This document shows, in pieces, positions 1 through 10,724 of a stretch of DNA of 40,911 bases (positions are counted from its first letter, which is position 1; each line of letters starts with the position of its first letter). A program made the position numbers and the translations under genes. Source of the DNA: Candidatus Cryptobacteroides faecavium (GTDB taxonomy: Bacteria > Bacteroidota > Bacteroidia > Bacteroidales > UBA932). A model generated the notes under the pieces. That model saw only the letters and a list, made by a program, of their open reading frames with translations, had not been told where the DNA came from and did no database searches. The stretch lies in NCBI GenBank assembly GCA_017694995.1, contig JADIMB010000063.1, positions 1 to 40,911 of the forward strand, written 5' to 3'.

Positions 1-3
1 CGT

Positions 4-132
4 CACCCCCAGTCACCTGCGGTGACAGCCCCGTCGGGGCATGCGGCTCCGCTTCGCTACGCCGGCACCTGCGCTGCTTCGGTTCCCATGCAGGAAACCT
101 CGCTGACGCTCCGGTGCGGCCCTGAAGGGCCC
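4..132 (+). repeat. GC-rich multi-hairpin intergenic repeat, copy A
   Basis: Contains GTCACCtgcGGTGAC, GCCCCgtcGGGGC, GCCGGCACC...GGTGCGGC and GGCCCTgaAGGGCC stems. Nearly the same sequence recurs at 141-284 and 38498-38641. Confidence 0.9.
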
Positions 133-140
133 TGTTACAG

Positions 141-284
141 AAATCCTGTCTGTCCACCCCCAGTCACCTGACGGTGACAGCCCCGGCGGGGCATGCGGCT
201 CCGCTGCGCTCCGCCGGCACCTCCACTGCTTCGGTTTCCATGCCGGAAACCTCGCTGACGCTCCGGTGCGGCCCTGAAGGGCCT
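141..284 (+). repeat. GC-rich multi-hairpin intergenic repeat, copy B
   Basis: Begins aaatcctgtctgtccacccccagtcacctg and ends ggccctgaagggcc. Highly similar to copies A and D, and has a perfect GGTTTCC-atgcc-GGAAACC stem. Confidence 0.9.
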
Positions 285-296
285 TCCCATTTTAAT

Positions 297-322
297 CCCC
301 AGTCACCTGCGGTGACAGCCCC
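297..322 (+). repeat. Partial repeat copy C (first hairpin module only)
   Basis: ccccagtcacctgcggtgacagcccc matches the 5' part of copies A, B and D, then diverges into CCCCTTgttAAGGGG. Confidence 0.8.
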
Positions 323-394
323 TTGTTAAGGGGCGCCATCCCCCTTCCATCCCCCTCGCCGGGGGACCTGTCGCAGGCTAAAGCCTACTCCTAA

Positions 395-438
395 AAAGAG
401 GTAATTCAATGTAATTTAATAAATTAAATTCATTGAAT
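395..438 (-). terminator. Putative terminator hairpin downstream of bioF
   Basis: ATTCAATG (404-411) pairs with CATTGAAT (431-438), with a further AT-rich inner stem. A T-tract (CTCTTTTT on the minus strand) follows. Confidence 0.55.
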
Positions 439-457
439 CCATATTAAATCAAGTGAT

Positions 458-1666
458 TCAAAGAACAGCTTTCAGCAGTGCGGCTGAAAGCGCATCGGTA
501 TCTTCGACGGTGAGTGCAGCGGTAAGTGAAATCCTCAGGCGGGAGGTGCCTTCAGGGACTGTCGGCGGCCTTATCGGCAGGAGATAGAACCCTTCTTTCT
601 GCATACCGGCGGCAAGGGATGCCGCCCGGCGGCTGTCCCCTGCCATCACAGGGATGATATGGCTTTCCGAAGGACACGGAAGCCCGGCGGATACAAGGGC
701 AGAACGCAGTTTCGACGCGTTGCAGGAAAGAAGTCTCCTGCGGTCTCCCATACCGGCCAGGCCCTGCAGCACACGGAGAGTCCAGAGCATGTTCAGAGGC
801 GGGAGCGCCGTAGTGAAAATAAAAGAGCGCATCCTGTTCACCAGGAAATCACGTATAACACTGTCGCACAGCACATATGCCCCGACAGAAGCCAGGGCCT
901 TGCCGAATGTCCCGCACAGGAAGTCTATATCCTGCATGACGCCCAGCTCCTGGGCCAGGCCCATTCCCGTCTCTCCCCTGACCCCTACAGCATGGGCCTC
1001 GTCCACATACAGCATCACTCCCGGATAGCGTTTCTTGAGCCCCGCCAGGAATTTCAGGTCGGCAGTGTCCCCGTCCATGCTGAAAATGCTTTCAGTGACG
1101 ATGACCACCCGGCTGTAATCCCTGTGGTGCTTCTCCACCAGGGACTCCAGCTGGTCCATATCCTGATGGCGGAAGCGGACACATTTCCCTGCGGACAGCC
1201 TTATACCGTCTATGATGCTTGCATGGACAAGCTTGTCGGCGAGGATAAGCGTCGAGGTATCGCACACTGCAGGAAGTATCCCTATGTTCATGTGGTACCC
1301 GCTGCTGAACACCAGGGCGGCCTGTCTGCAGGAAAGACGGCAAAGCATCCGCTCCACAGCATCATGGACATCGAAAGTGCCTGTAAGCAGCCTTGATGAA
1401 GCCGAGCCCAGGAGCATGTCTTCCGGCACAGGCGGGCACGTGCCCGATACCTGGCAAGCAGCCGCTGTCTCCTGAAGGAAATCCCGCATCAGAGGCATGC
1501 CAGGATCCGATGCTATACCGAGATAGTCGTTTGAAGAAAGGTTCAGCATCCGGCGGCCGTCCACGACGGCATATTTCCCGTCATGTCCGATACGCGGCAG
1601 ACGGCGGAGGTTGCCCGACGACTCCGCCACGGCAAGCTGCCCGGCAAAGAAACCGTCCGTGCTCAT
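458..1666 (-). CDS. bioF: 8-amino-7-oxononanoate synthase (or related alpha-oxoamine synthase)
   Basis: 402 aa ORF with PLP-dependent alpha-oxoamine synthase features ([40 protein letters not shown]). Overlaps the bioA stop by 4 bp. Confidence 0.88.
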   Translation of the reverse strand: MSTDGFFAGQLAVAESSGNLRRLPRIGHDGKYAVVDGRRMLNLSSNDYLGIASDPGMPLMRDFLQETAAACQVSGTCPPVPEDMLLGSASSRLLTGTFDVHDAVERMLCRLSCRQAALVFSSGYHMNIGILPAVCDTSTLILADKLVHASIIDGIRLSAGKCVRFRHQDMDQLESLVEKHHRDYSRVVIVTESIFSMDGDTADLKFLAGLKKRYPGVMLYVDEAHAVGVRGETGMGLAQELGVMQDIDFLCGTFGKALASVGAYVLCDSVIRDFLVNRMRSFIFTTALPPLNMLWTLRVLQGLAGMGDRRRLLSCNASKLRSALVSAGLPCPSESHIIPVMAGDSRRAASLAAGMQKEGFYLLPIRPPTVPEGTSRLRISLTAALTVEDTDALSAALLKAVL

Positions 1667-2982
1667 ATCTCCCCCGCTATCTTCACAAGGGCAGACGTAA
1701 GGTGCGAAAGCTCCTCATGTGTCATTATATAAGGAGGCATGATATAGACCTGCGTACCGAAAGGACGCACCCACACACCTTCCTCCACGAAACGTCTCTG
1801 TATCCAGGCCATGTCCACCGGCCTGCGTGTCTGTATGACGCCGATCGCGCCGAGCACCCTCACATCCTCGACCTGCGGCAGAGCGGCTGCCGGGGCAAGT
1901 TCTTCCCTCATCTGCACCTCTATCGCCTTCACCTCTGACTGCCAGTCCTTTGACAGGAGAAGCTCCACCGAAGCCCTGGCCACGGCGCAGGCAAGCGGGT
2001 TGGCCATGAACGTAGGACCGTGCATGAAGGCGTAAGGCGGGTTGTCCGAAATGGCGCTGGCCACCTCATCGTCAGTCAGCACGGCGGAAAGTGTCATGTA
2101 GCCTCCCGTCAGCGACTTGCCTATGCACATAATGTCAGGGACGACACCTGCGTGTTCCCACGCAAAGAGCTTCCCGGTGCGGCCGAAACCTGTCGCTATC
2201 TCATCGAATATCAGCAGGATGCCATTTTCGCGGCATAGCCTTGCGGCCTGGCGCAGATACTCCGGATGGTAGAACCGCATCCCTCCGGCACCTTGTACCA
2301 CAGGCTCGAGAATCAGTGCCGCCAGGGTATCGCGGCGCTCTTCTATCACCTTCTCTAGCGGCGCGATGTCGGAAGGGTCCCACTCCCCGTGGAAGCGGCT
2401 TGACGGCGACGGGACGAAATACCTCACAGGCAATGCGCTTCCGAACAGGCTGTGCATCCCGGTGACAGGGTCACATACGGACATGGCATTCCACGTATCC
2501 CCATGATAACCTGACCTTATGGTCACGAAATCCGTACGCTCCGGCCGGCCGAGCGCATAGTGGTACTGCACAGCCATCTTCATGGCCACCTCGACAGCCA
2601 CGGAGCCGCTGTCCGCATAGAATATGCGTGTCAGCTTATCCGGAAGAATATCAAGGAGGAGCTTTCCCAGCTCTATCGCAGGCCCGTGGGTCAGTCCCCC
2701 GAACATCACGTGGGACATCTTCCCGAGCTGGCTTTCCACCGCGGCGTTAAGCACCGGATGGTTGTAGCCGTGGATGGCGCACCACCATGACGACATGCCG
2801 TCAATGAGCTGTGTGCCGTCCTCAAGGACAATGCGGCAGCCGTGCGCCTCCCTGACCTTGTATGCAGGCAGCGGCGCTGTAGCGGAAGCATAGGGATGCC
2901 ACAGATGTGCGGCATCAAAAGTGTCGGTGTTCTTTTCCGGAAACATAAATTCAGTCGATATTTCAACGTCAGTTCGACGCAT
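1663..2982 (-). CDS. bioA: Adenosylmethionine-8-amino-7-oxononanoate aminotransferase
   Basis: [69 protein letters not shown]. The true start may be the second Met ([19 protein letters not shown]). Confidence 0.92.
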   Translation of the reverse strand: MRRTDVEISTEFMFPEKNTDTFDAAHLWHPYASATAPLPAYKVREAHGCRIVLEDGTQLIDGMSSWWCAIHGYNHPVLNAAVESQLGKMSHVMFGGLTHGPAIELGKLLLDILPDKLTRIFYADSGSVAVEVAMKMAVQYHYALGRPERTDFVTIRSGYHGDTWNAMSVCDPVTGMHSLFGSALPVRYFVPSPSSRFHGEWDPSDIAPLEKVIEERRDTLAALILEPVVQGAGGMRFYHPEYLRQAARLCRENGILLIFDEIATGFGRTGKLFAWEHAGVVPDIMCIGKSLTGGYMTLSAVLTDDEVASAISDNPPYAFMHGPTFMANPLACAVARASVELLLSKDWQSEVKAIEVQMREELAPAAALPQVEDVRVLGAIGVIQTRRPVDMAWIQRRFVEEGVWVRPFGTQVYIMPPYIMTHEELSHLTSALVKIAGEI

Positions 2983-3069
2983 TGATTATTTATAAAAGCT
3001 GTCTGTAATCAGAATTCGCCCCGGCATACCGGGCCGGTCCCCTCCCGCAATGCTCCAGGGACGGCAGAC

Positions 3070-4185
3070 TTACAGTGTATAGCCGGCGGCAAGGATACGC
3101 GCCTTGTCCGTAGCGACATCGGCACCAGTGGTGGTGAGCATGTCGCCGATTATGGCCGAGTTGATTCCCACCCGGAAAGCCGTCATGACAGCCTGCTCCG
3201 AAAGCCTGGCCCGGCCACCCGCGAATCTCAGGTATGCATCCGGCATGACAAGACGGAACATGGCCACAGTCCTGATTATCTCATCTTCGGATATAAGGGG
3301 GATGCCGTACAAAGGCGTGCCTTTTATAGGGGAAAGGATATTTATAGGGACAGACTTCACTCCCAGTTCCCTGAGGGTGAAAGCCAGTTCGAGACGCTGC
3401 GCCATCGTCTCTCCCATCCCTATAATCCCTCCACTGCAGATATCCATACCGGCTTCACGGGCATCATGTAGTGTCTTGATCTTTTCTGTTTGTGTGTGTG
3501 TAGAGCAGAGATGCCCGAAATAAGATGGAGCTGTCTCCAGGTTGCAGTGATACCTGGAGATCCCGGCCCGGTAAAGCCGTATGAGCGCAGGTTTATCCAA
3601 CAGCCCTGCCGAGAGGCAGAGCGATATACCGCATTCCTTCTTCAGCAAGGCGGCTGTGCAGGAAATTGAATCTATTTCTTTTTCAGTGAGACGGCGTCCG
3701 CTGGTGACAATCGAGAATCTCCCTATGCCCTGGTCCTCGCATTGCCTTGCAGCCTTGAGGACGGCATCGGAGTCAAGAAGCGGATAACAGGAGACATCCG
3801 TATGATAATGTGCTGACTGGGCGCACCACCGGCAGTCTTCCGGACATCGGCCGGATTTGGCGTTTATGATTGAACAGGTGTCAAAACGGTGCGGGGCACA
3901 TTCCGCAGTCACTGCCGAAGACAAGGCGACCAGCTGCGGCAGAGGCACGGCCAGCGCCATGCTCTCAGCCTCCTCCCGGCCGAGTCCGCCCTGGCGGATG
4001 ACCCTCTCGACAAAGGATTCGTCAACAGCCCCGGACTTGTCCAGGGAAGCGTCGGCTATGCCTTTGCTCACATGGCCTATGGTCACATGCCTGCCTATAC
4101 TGCAGAACGCGGAATAGCCCTTGCGGCCCCATCTGCGGAACCGCAAGGATTTCTTTGAAAACAGTTTTCTATAATTTCTCTTCAT
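3070..4185 (-). CDS. bioB: Biotin synthase (radical SAM)
   Basis: Radical SAM cysteines in SGRCPEDCRWCAQS, HYHTDV, YHCNLETAP, FRFAGGRARLS-like motifs. N-terminus uncertain: the ORF start gives an unusual basic extension overlapping the upstream gene. Confidence 0.9.
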   Translation of the reverse strand: MKRNYRKLFSKKSLRFRRWGRKGYSAFCSIGRHVTIGHVSKGIADASLDKSGAVDESFVERVIRQGGLGREEAESMALAVPLPQLVALSSAVTAECAPHRFDTCSIINAKSGRCPEDCRWCAQSAHYHTDVSCYPLLDSDAVLKAARQCEDQGIGRFSIVTSGRRLTEKEIDSISCTAALLKKECGISLCLSAGLLDKPALIRLYRAGISRYHCNLETAPSYFGHLCSTHTQTEKIKTLHDAREAGMDICSGGIIGMGETMAQRLELAFTLRELGVKSVPINILSPIKGTPLYGIPLISEDEIIRTVAMFRLVMPDAYLRFAGGRARLSEQAVMTAFRVGINSAIIGDMLTTTGADVATDKARILAAGYTL

Positions 4186-6910
4186 CTTTTCCCGGAATCA
4201 CAGCTTCCCCGGCCTCCGGAGGAGCAGCAGGCTCTGCAGTTTCTTTCTTCCGCCTCGCATCCCTGGCCTTCTGCTTCTCCATCCTGCGGAGATATTTCTC
4301 TTTATATCTGTCGACCTCAGCCGAGTCGCGCATGGCTTCCTCCTGTGCCTTGAGTATGAGTTTCAGCTTCCTCGCCCTTTCTTTCTCTTTCCGCTTCTCC
4401 TCCTTGGCTTTCAGCTTGTCAGCATCGGCCTGGTCCTTTTCAGCCCATTTCTTTTCCCTGGCGGCGACTCTGGCGGCCTTCTTTTCTGCCCGCTCCTTCC
4501 TGGCCATTTCCCTGAGCTGCGCCTTATCAGGCACTATAGAAGCGAGAGAGTCCGCTATATGAGCCTGTCTCAACGAGTCTGCGAGAGCCAGGGAATCTGC
4601 CTTGGCAAGAGAGTCCGCCACTGACGCCAGGCTGTCAGCCAATGCCACTGAATCCGCAAATGCTATGGAATCCAGCTTCACCACAGCCATGGAATCCCTG
4701 ATGAACTGCTCGCGGCGCTTTTCGTCCTGCTCCATCAGACGGCGTTCCCTCGCCTTCACACGTTCAAGCGAATCGCGCACCTCGATCTGAAGATATATGT
4801 CATCGATATATCCCGGGAAATACAGCCCTGTCTGGACGAAGCTGGCATGCGGCCTTGCAGAATATGCTGTCCGCTCAGACGGCCTGAGCTCCAGGGGAGT
4901 TACCGCATACCTGTCCGCAGGGCGCTTTTCTGGCTGCCAGCAGAATCCCTTGAGTATCTGCTCGTCACTGGTCATCTGAGCCACAGGGTACGCATCGCTC
5001 TTGGCAGTATCGAAATAGTATATCCTGTTTATGTTGCCGTCGACAAATATCGCGGAAAGCATCTTGGAATCCTTCTTGTTCACAGTGGCAAGCGCGTCAT
5101 TCTCTTCAAGATAGAACAGCGCCGACGCCCCGCCGAGCGCATCGAAGCGGCACAGCTGGGAATTCTCGTCGAAATATGCCATCATCTCTGTGCTCCTGAT
5201 CTGGTCGTAGTGCAGGGTGTCCTGCTCGTTGTGTACAAACGCATTGGCCATAAGACTGACCTTGTCCAGCCTGCTGCCCCTGACCAGGGCATACACGCTG
5301 TCGGCCACATACTGCTGGGTGACTTCATTCCAGATTACCGGCTGCTTGAACAGCCTTGCGATGGAGTCAAGGTCGGAATACTCCAGAGAGTCACATATTA
5401 TCTGCATGCTCCTCCTGTATATCTTAACATTGTCAACAGCCCTTACAAAGCCTATCTTGGTGGTGTCCTGTTCTACTGTCACGACGGAATCAGCCGCATG
5501 AAGGGAATCCGCGGCGGCAAGGGAATCTGCTGCGGCGAGGGTGTCCGATGCAGCGAGAGAGTCCGCAAGCCCGGGAGCAAATGACGCAAGTGAGTCAGCC
5601 CCTGCAAGAAGGCTGTCCGTAGGCATCCCCGCAGTCCCTGGCAACGAATCCGTGACAGCCGCGGAGTCAGCCGTCGGCGCAGTCTCTCCGGCCCCCTTGA
5701 CATCAGGCGCTGCAGGCGGCTTGGGACCTGGCGCCGGCATCTGGCCTTTATCCGGCTGCTTAGGCATGTCCGGCTTCCTGTTCGGATCATTCGCCGCAGC
5801 TTCGGCAGCAGCCTTCGCCGCTGCCTCCGCCGCCTTTCTCCTGAACTCGGTCACCGGGTCTACATCCATGGACGACACCCTTGCGGCGGCATCAGTGACA
5901 AGTACCGAATCTATGTCGCACATGCGCACAGTATAATATATGAGCGTGTCAGCTCCCATATATACAGTATCTCTGGATGCCTGGGATTCCCCGTCCTCCA
6001 CTTCAGCCACTACGGCCGGCTTTCTTGTCATGGTCACTCTGGAGAGAGAGTCGACATACGATATCTTCCCGGCAAGGCCGGAGACATTCCTGGTGGTGTC
6101 GGTTATCTGGGCGTTGCCGTACATGTCCACATCCATCGTGTTGCGGTAGAAATAAAGAGAATCGCTCCATGCCTCCTGGACATCCGACATCACATGAACG
6201 TCATTCCTGAAGAAGAACACCTCACGCCCCCTGTCGTACCACCCAGCATTGGCGGAAAGCATATTCTCGTCCTTCCATGCATCCGTACCGTATCCGAACT
6301 TCGCAAGGTTCCTGTCAGACTCGTACGTGAGTCTTGTCGTCTTCACAAAGATGGAGTCAGTGAACATGTTCACATTGTCTATAAAAGTGAAGAGCTTTAT
6401 CTTGGACTCGTAGCGCCCTGTCTCGCTCTCGATTATCTGCCCGTCCTTGTCTTTCATGGAGCCGCCGCCCCTGAACACGGCGACACTGTCCTTGGTGTTG
6501 TAGTCCAGATTCCTGGTCCTGAGGATATTGTTGTCCTTGTCCCTGAGCTGCACCACATTACCGCGGAATTCGGCAAGGTCCCTGTCTATATGGTATACCA
6601 TCTTTTCACTCTCCAGTTCAGTCTCTTCCTGGATTATCTTCACATTGCCGACAGCGTCTATTATCTTCGTGTCGACATTCCAGAGTGCGGTGTCGCAGAT
6701 AAGGTATGTATTATTATGCAGGAAAGTGGCCGGACCGGTCACCTTCCTGAGACTCTGTCCGTTCACATCCAGCAGCTGGGCTTTCTTGGCGCTTATGAGT
6801 ATGACGACGCTGTCCTGCGGTTCTTCCATCGCCTGCTCTTGGGCAATGGCGGAAACAGGAAGCGCCGCTATCAGCAGAACGCTATATATCAACCTCTTGA
6901 TAAACTTCAT
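4169..6910 (-). CDS. OstA/LptA-like N-terminal domain protein with low-complexity ADSLA-rich and K/R/E-rich segments
   Basis: Signal peptide MKFIKRLIYSVLLIAALPVSAIAQ at 6910, then OstA-like repeats (VILISAKKAQLLDVNGQ...FLHNNTYLICDTALWN...). The ORF track extends to 6955, but the signal-peptide Met is the likely start. Confidence 0.75.
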   Translation of the reverse strand: MKFIKRLIYSVLLIAALPVSAIAQEQAMEEPQDSVVILISAKKAQLLDVNGQSLRKVTGPATFLHNNTYLICDTALWNVDTKIIDAVGNVKIIQEETELESEKMVYHIDRDLAEFRGNVVQLRDKDNNILRTRNLDYNTKDSVAVFRGGGSMKDKDGQIIESETGRYESKIKLFTFIDNVNMFTDSIFVKTTRLTYESDRNLAKFGYGTDAWKDENMLSANAGWYDRGREVFFFRNDVHVMSDVQEAWSDSLYFYRNTMDVDMYGNAQITDTTRNVSGLAGKISYVDSLSRVTMTRKPAVVAEVEDGESQASRDTVYMGADTLIYYTVRMCDIDSVLVTDAAARVSSMDVDPVTEFRRKAAEAAAKAAAEAAANDPNRKPDMPKQPDKGQMPAPGPKPPAAPDVKGAGETAPTADSAAVTDSLPGTAGMPTDSLLAGADSLASFAPGLADSLAASDTLAAADSLAAADSLHAADSVVTVEQDTTKIGFVRAVDNVKIYRRSMQIICDSLEYSDLDSIARLFKQPVIWNEVTQQYVADSVYALVRGSRLDKVSLMANAFVHNEQDTLHYDQIRSTEMMAYFDENSQLCRFDALGGASALFYLEENDALATVNKKDSKMLSAIFVDGNINRIYYFDTAKSDAYPVAQMTSDEQILKGFCWQPEKRPADRYAVTPLELRPSERTAYSARPHASFVQTGLYFPGYIDDIYLQIEVRDSLERVKARERRLMEQDEKRREQFIRDSMAVVKLDSIAFADSVALADSLASVADSLAKADSLALADSLRQAHIADSLASIVPDKAQLREMARKERAEKKAARVAAREKKWAEKDQADADKLKAKEEKRKEKERARKLKLILKAQEEAMRDSAEVDRYKEKYLRRMEKQKARDARRKKETAEPAAPPEAGEAVIPGKDEEKL

Positions 6911-6924
6911 CAACACCTGTTGTT

Positions 6925-8307
6925 CTATTCCCCTGTACTGAACTTCGCATACCATCCGTCACGGTCGAAGTCGCAGTTCTTGAAAAGAGGGTCTATCACG
7001 ATATACGTGGTATTCAGCTTCGAATCGATGAAATCATCGACAGCCTTCATTGACGCCTTCTGCTTTACCTGCTCAGAGAGAAGGTTGTAGTCATTCTCGA
7101 ACGATGCAGTATGAGCAGGGATTATCTTGTCCACCTTGATGATCTTATATACAGTGTTGCCGTCCCTGCCTTCATTGTCAAGGGACTCCACAGGCTCGGA
7201 AATCTCACCTTCCTTGAGATTCTTTATCGCAGCATAGTCCTGAGGCTTGAGCTGGTCTATCTCGTAATAGGAAGACCCTGTATTCGGATCAGCCATCTGT
7301 CCCCCGTTGGTCCTTGTGGCAGGGTCTTCAGAATAGAACCTTGCCGCCATGTCGAAAGACACGGCCCCGTTGGCCATTTCAGTCTTCAGGCTGTCAAGGA
7401 CCCTGAAGGCATTCTCCTTGTCCTGTGCCGTATATTCAGGTCTCAGCAGGATATGCCTGGCATTGAACATGTCACCTTTCTTTTCAAGCACCTCGATTAT
7501 GTGGAATCCGTCGGGGGTCTCCACGATCTGGGATACGACTCCAGGCTTCAGGGCCATGGCGGCATCCGAGAATGCGGGCCAGAAAATGGATTTCGAAGCC
7601 ATCCCGAGCTCGCCTCCCTTCATGGCGCTTCCTGGATCCTGGGAATAAATCCTGGCGAGGGTGGAGAATTTCTCCCCGTTGATGATCCTCTCCCTGATGG
7701 AAAGGAGCCTTTCCTTCACAGCCGTATTGGCCGCCTCCCTGTCAGGATAGATGCAGATCTGGCTGAGCTGGTATTTGATAGGCACCACCGGAAGGTCCTC
7801 AGGGTCGGTATTCTTGATATACTCCTCCACATCATACGGGGTGATTTCAGGAATATCGTCCATTATATTCTGCTGCATCTGCTGGGTAAGGCTCTGGTCC
7901 TGGAAAGTCTTGCGCCACTCCTGACGCAGCTTGTATATGGGCTTTCCGAACTGCTTCTCGACTCCCTCGTCCCCGCCGCAATAAGTGCGGACCTGGTCCA
8001 GCCTGTTTGCAAGCTCGCTCTCTACCATGTCGTTGTTCACCTCAAGGGAGTCCAGCCTGGCCTGCATGAGGAAAAGCTTGGACACCATCATGTTCTCCAG
8101 TATCTCGCATCTGGCGTCCCTGTCCGAGACGAAGCCCTGTGCCATCATTATACGCACTTCCTCCTCCAGATTTGAGATCATTATCATCTCGTTGCCCACT
8201 ACAGCAATCGTCTTGTCCACGATACCGTCAGGATACTGCTGTCCGGAGGCAAGCGACGGGACGGCCATGAGCAGAGCCGCTATTGAGGTCTTCAAAAAAT
8301 TTTTCAT
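6925..8307 (-). CDS. surA: SurA-like periplasmic peptidylprolyl isomerase
   Basis: Signal peptide MKNFLKTSIAALLMAVPSLASG, SurA N-domain, two parvulin-type domains (ISQICIYPDREAAN..., FNARHILLRPEYTAQDKENA). Start taken as the signal-peptide Met, so slightly shorter than the ORF track. Confidence 0.85.
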   Translation of the reverse strand: MKNFLKTSIAALLMAVPSLASGQQYPDGIVDKTIAVVGNEMIMISNLEEEVRIMMAQGFVSDRDARCEILENMMVSKLFLMQARLDSLEVNNDMVESELANRLDQVRTYCGGDEGVEKQFGKPIYKLRQEWRKTFQDQSLTQQMQQNIMDDIPEITPYDVEEYIKNTDPEDLPVVPIKYQLSQICIYPDREAANTAVKERLLSIRERIINGEKFSTLARIYSQDPGSAMKGGELGMASKSIFWPAFSDAAMALKPGVVSQIVETPDGFHIIEVLEKKGDMFNARHILLRPEYTAQDKENAFRVLDSLKTEMANGAVSFDMAARFYSEDPATRTNGGQMADPNTGSSYYEIDQLKPQDYAAIKNLKEGEISEPVESLDNEGRDGNTVYKIIKVDKIIPAHTASFENDYNLLSEQVKQKASMKAVDDFIDSKLNTTYIVIDPLFKNCDFDRDGWYAKFSTGE

Positions 8308-8323
8308 TGCAATGCCTTTTGTC

Positions 8324-9184
8324 TTACAAAATCTCGAATTTCCCTTTTGCGCGGGCGTCATCCAGCAACTCCCGTTCCAAATTGTTTATCAGTGTCTGTT
8401 TTCTGACACTTACTATGATGTCTTTAATCCTTTCCCGGCAGTATTCGAGCGGGGCACGGTCTCCTGCGGCTATATAATCCTCTATATATGCCACGTTCAT
8501 TTTCCCGCTGCTGTCCTTCATCTCCACCATGGAACGGCGGACCTTTGACATGAGGGTCATGTAGTCGACGCCGAAATTCCTTGAAAACCCGGCCATGTCC
8601 ACCCAGTTCCCGGAATAGTCAGTATATATGTCAGCCGCGTAGTACGCAAGGCTGTCCGCCGCTACAAGGTCGTCCACTACCGTTGAAGCCATCTTCGCCT
8701 TTATGAGGCCGTACTGCGGAGAATCCGCGTCTATCTTCATATACCGCACCTTGGCCACCGGGACCTCCAGGATGAACTGCCCCGGATTGGACTCATAATA
8801 ACGCAGGAGCTCGTCGTCTGTCACCGCAGTGTCAAGCCGTTCATTGACATACTGCTGTTCGTATTTGTATTTAAGGAGAGAGCGCCTGTACTCCTCCAGT
8901 TCCTTGGATACATCCTTGTCCGCCTTGGACAGATGCTCCTCCGCCACATCCAGGAACACGGCATCAGATGCCCACGCATTGATATACTGGAGAGCAAGGG
9001 TCATGCTGTCCTGGCCCGTGGCCGATTCGGGGATGACCTTGTCCAGGTCACTTTTATACAGGAAATATTTCCCGACCTTGGCCACCACCTGGTCGTCATG
9101 CACAAGAGATGAAATCGTCCTGCATGACTGACAGGCCAGCAAGACGATTCCAACAAGCGATATGATGTGCAGGAACTTGTGCAT
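8324..9184 (-). CDS. SurA/PpiC-like lipoprotein, chaperone-like
   Basis: 286 aa; lipoprotein signal MHKFLHIISLVGIVLLACQSC; SurA-N-like helical region; adjacent to surA. Confidence 0.65.
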   Translation of the reverse strand: MHKFLHIISLVGIVLLACQSCRTISSLVHDDQVVAKVGKYFLYKSDLDKVIPESATGQDSMTLALQYINAWASDAVFLDVAEEHLSKADKDVSKELEEYRRSLLKYKYEQQYVNERLDTAVTDDELLRYYESNPGQFILEVPVAKVRYMKIDADSPQYGLIKAKMASTVVDDLVAADSLAYYAADIYTDYSGNWVDMAGFSRNFGVDYMTLMSKVRRSMVEMKDSSGKMNVAYIEDYIAAGDRAPLEYCRERIKDIIVSVRKQTLINNLERELLDDARAKGKFEIL

Positions 9185-9191
9185 CTGGAAG

Positions 9192-10712
<1,521 letters not shown>

Positions 10713-10724
10713 ATTATTATTCAC

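Noticed and set aside
1-323. Possible CRISPR array
   Set aside because: The repeat units are long (about 130-145 bp), only two to three in number, contain several hairpins and lack regular unique spacers; no cas genes are present.
4541-4700. Possible tandem DNA repeat or microsatellite
   Set aside because: The periodicity reflects degenerate ADSLA-type codons in the OstA-like protein; the nucleotide units are not exact.
6194-7090. 298-aa plus-strand ORF
   Set aside because: Spans the junction of two confident minus-strand genes (surA and the OstA-like gene) in antisense; no motifs.
7111-8175. 354-aa plus-strand ORF
   Set aside because: Fully antisense to the well-supported surA gene; no recognisable domain. 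Most likely a shadow ORF in GC-rich coding DNA.
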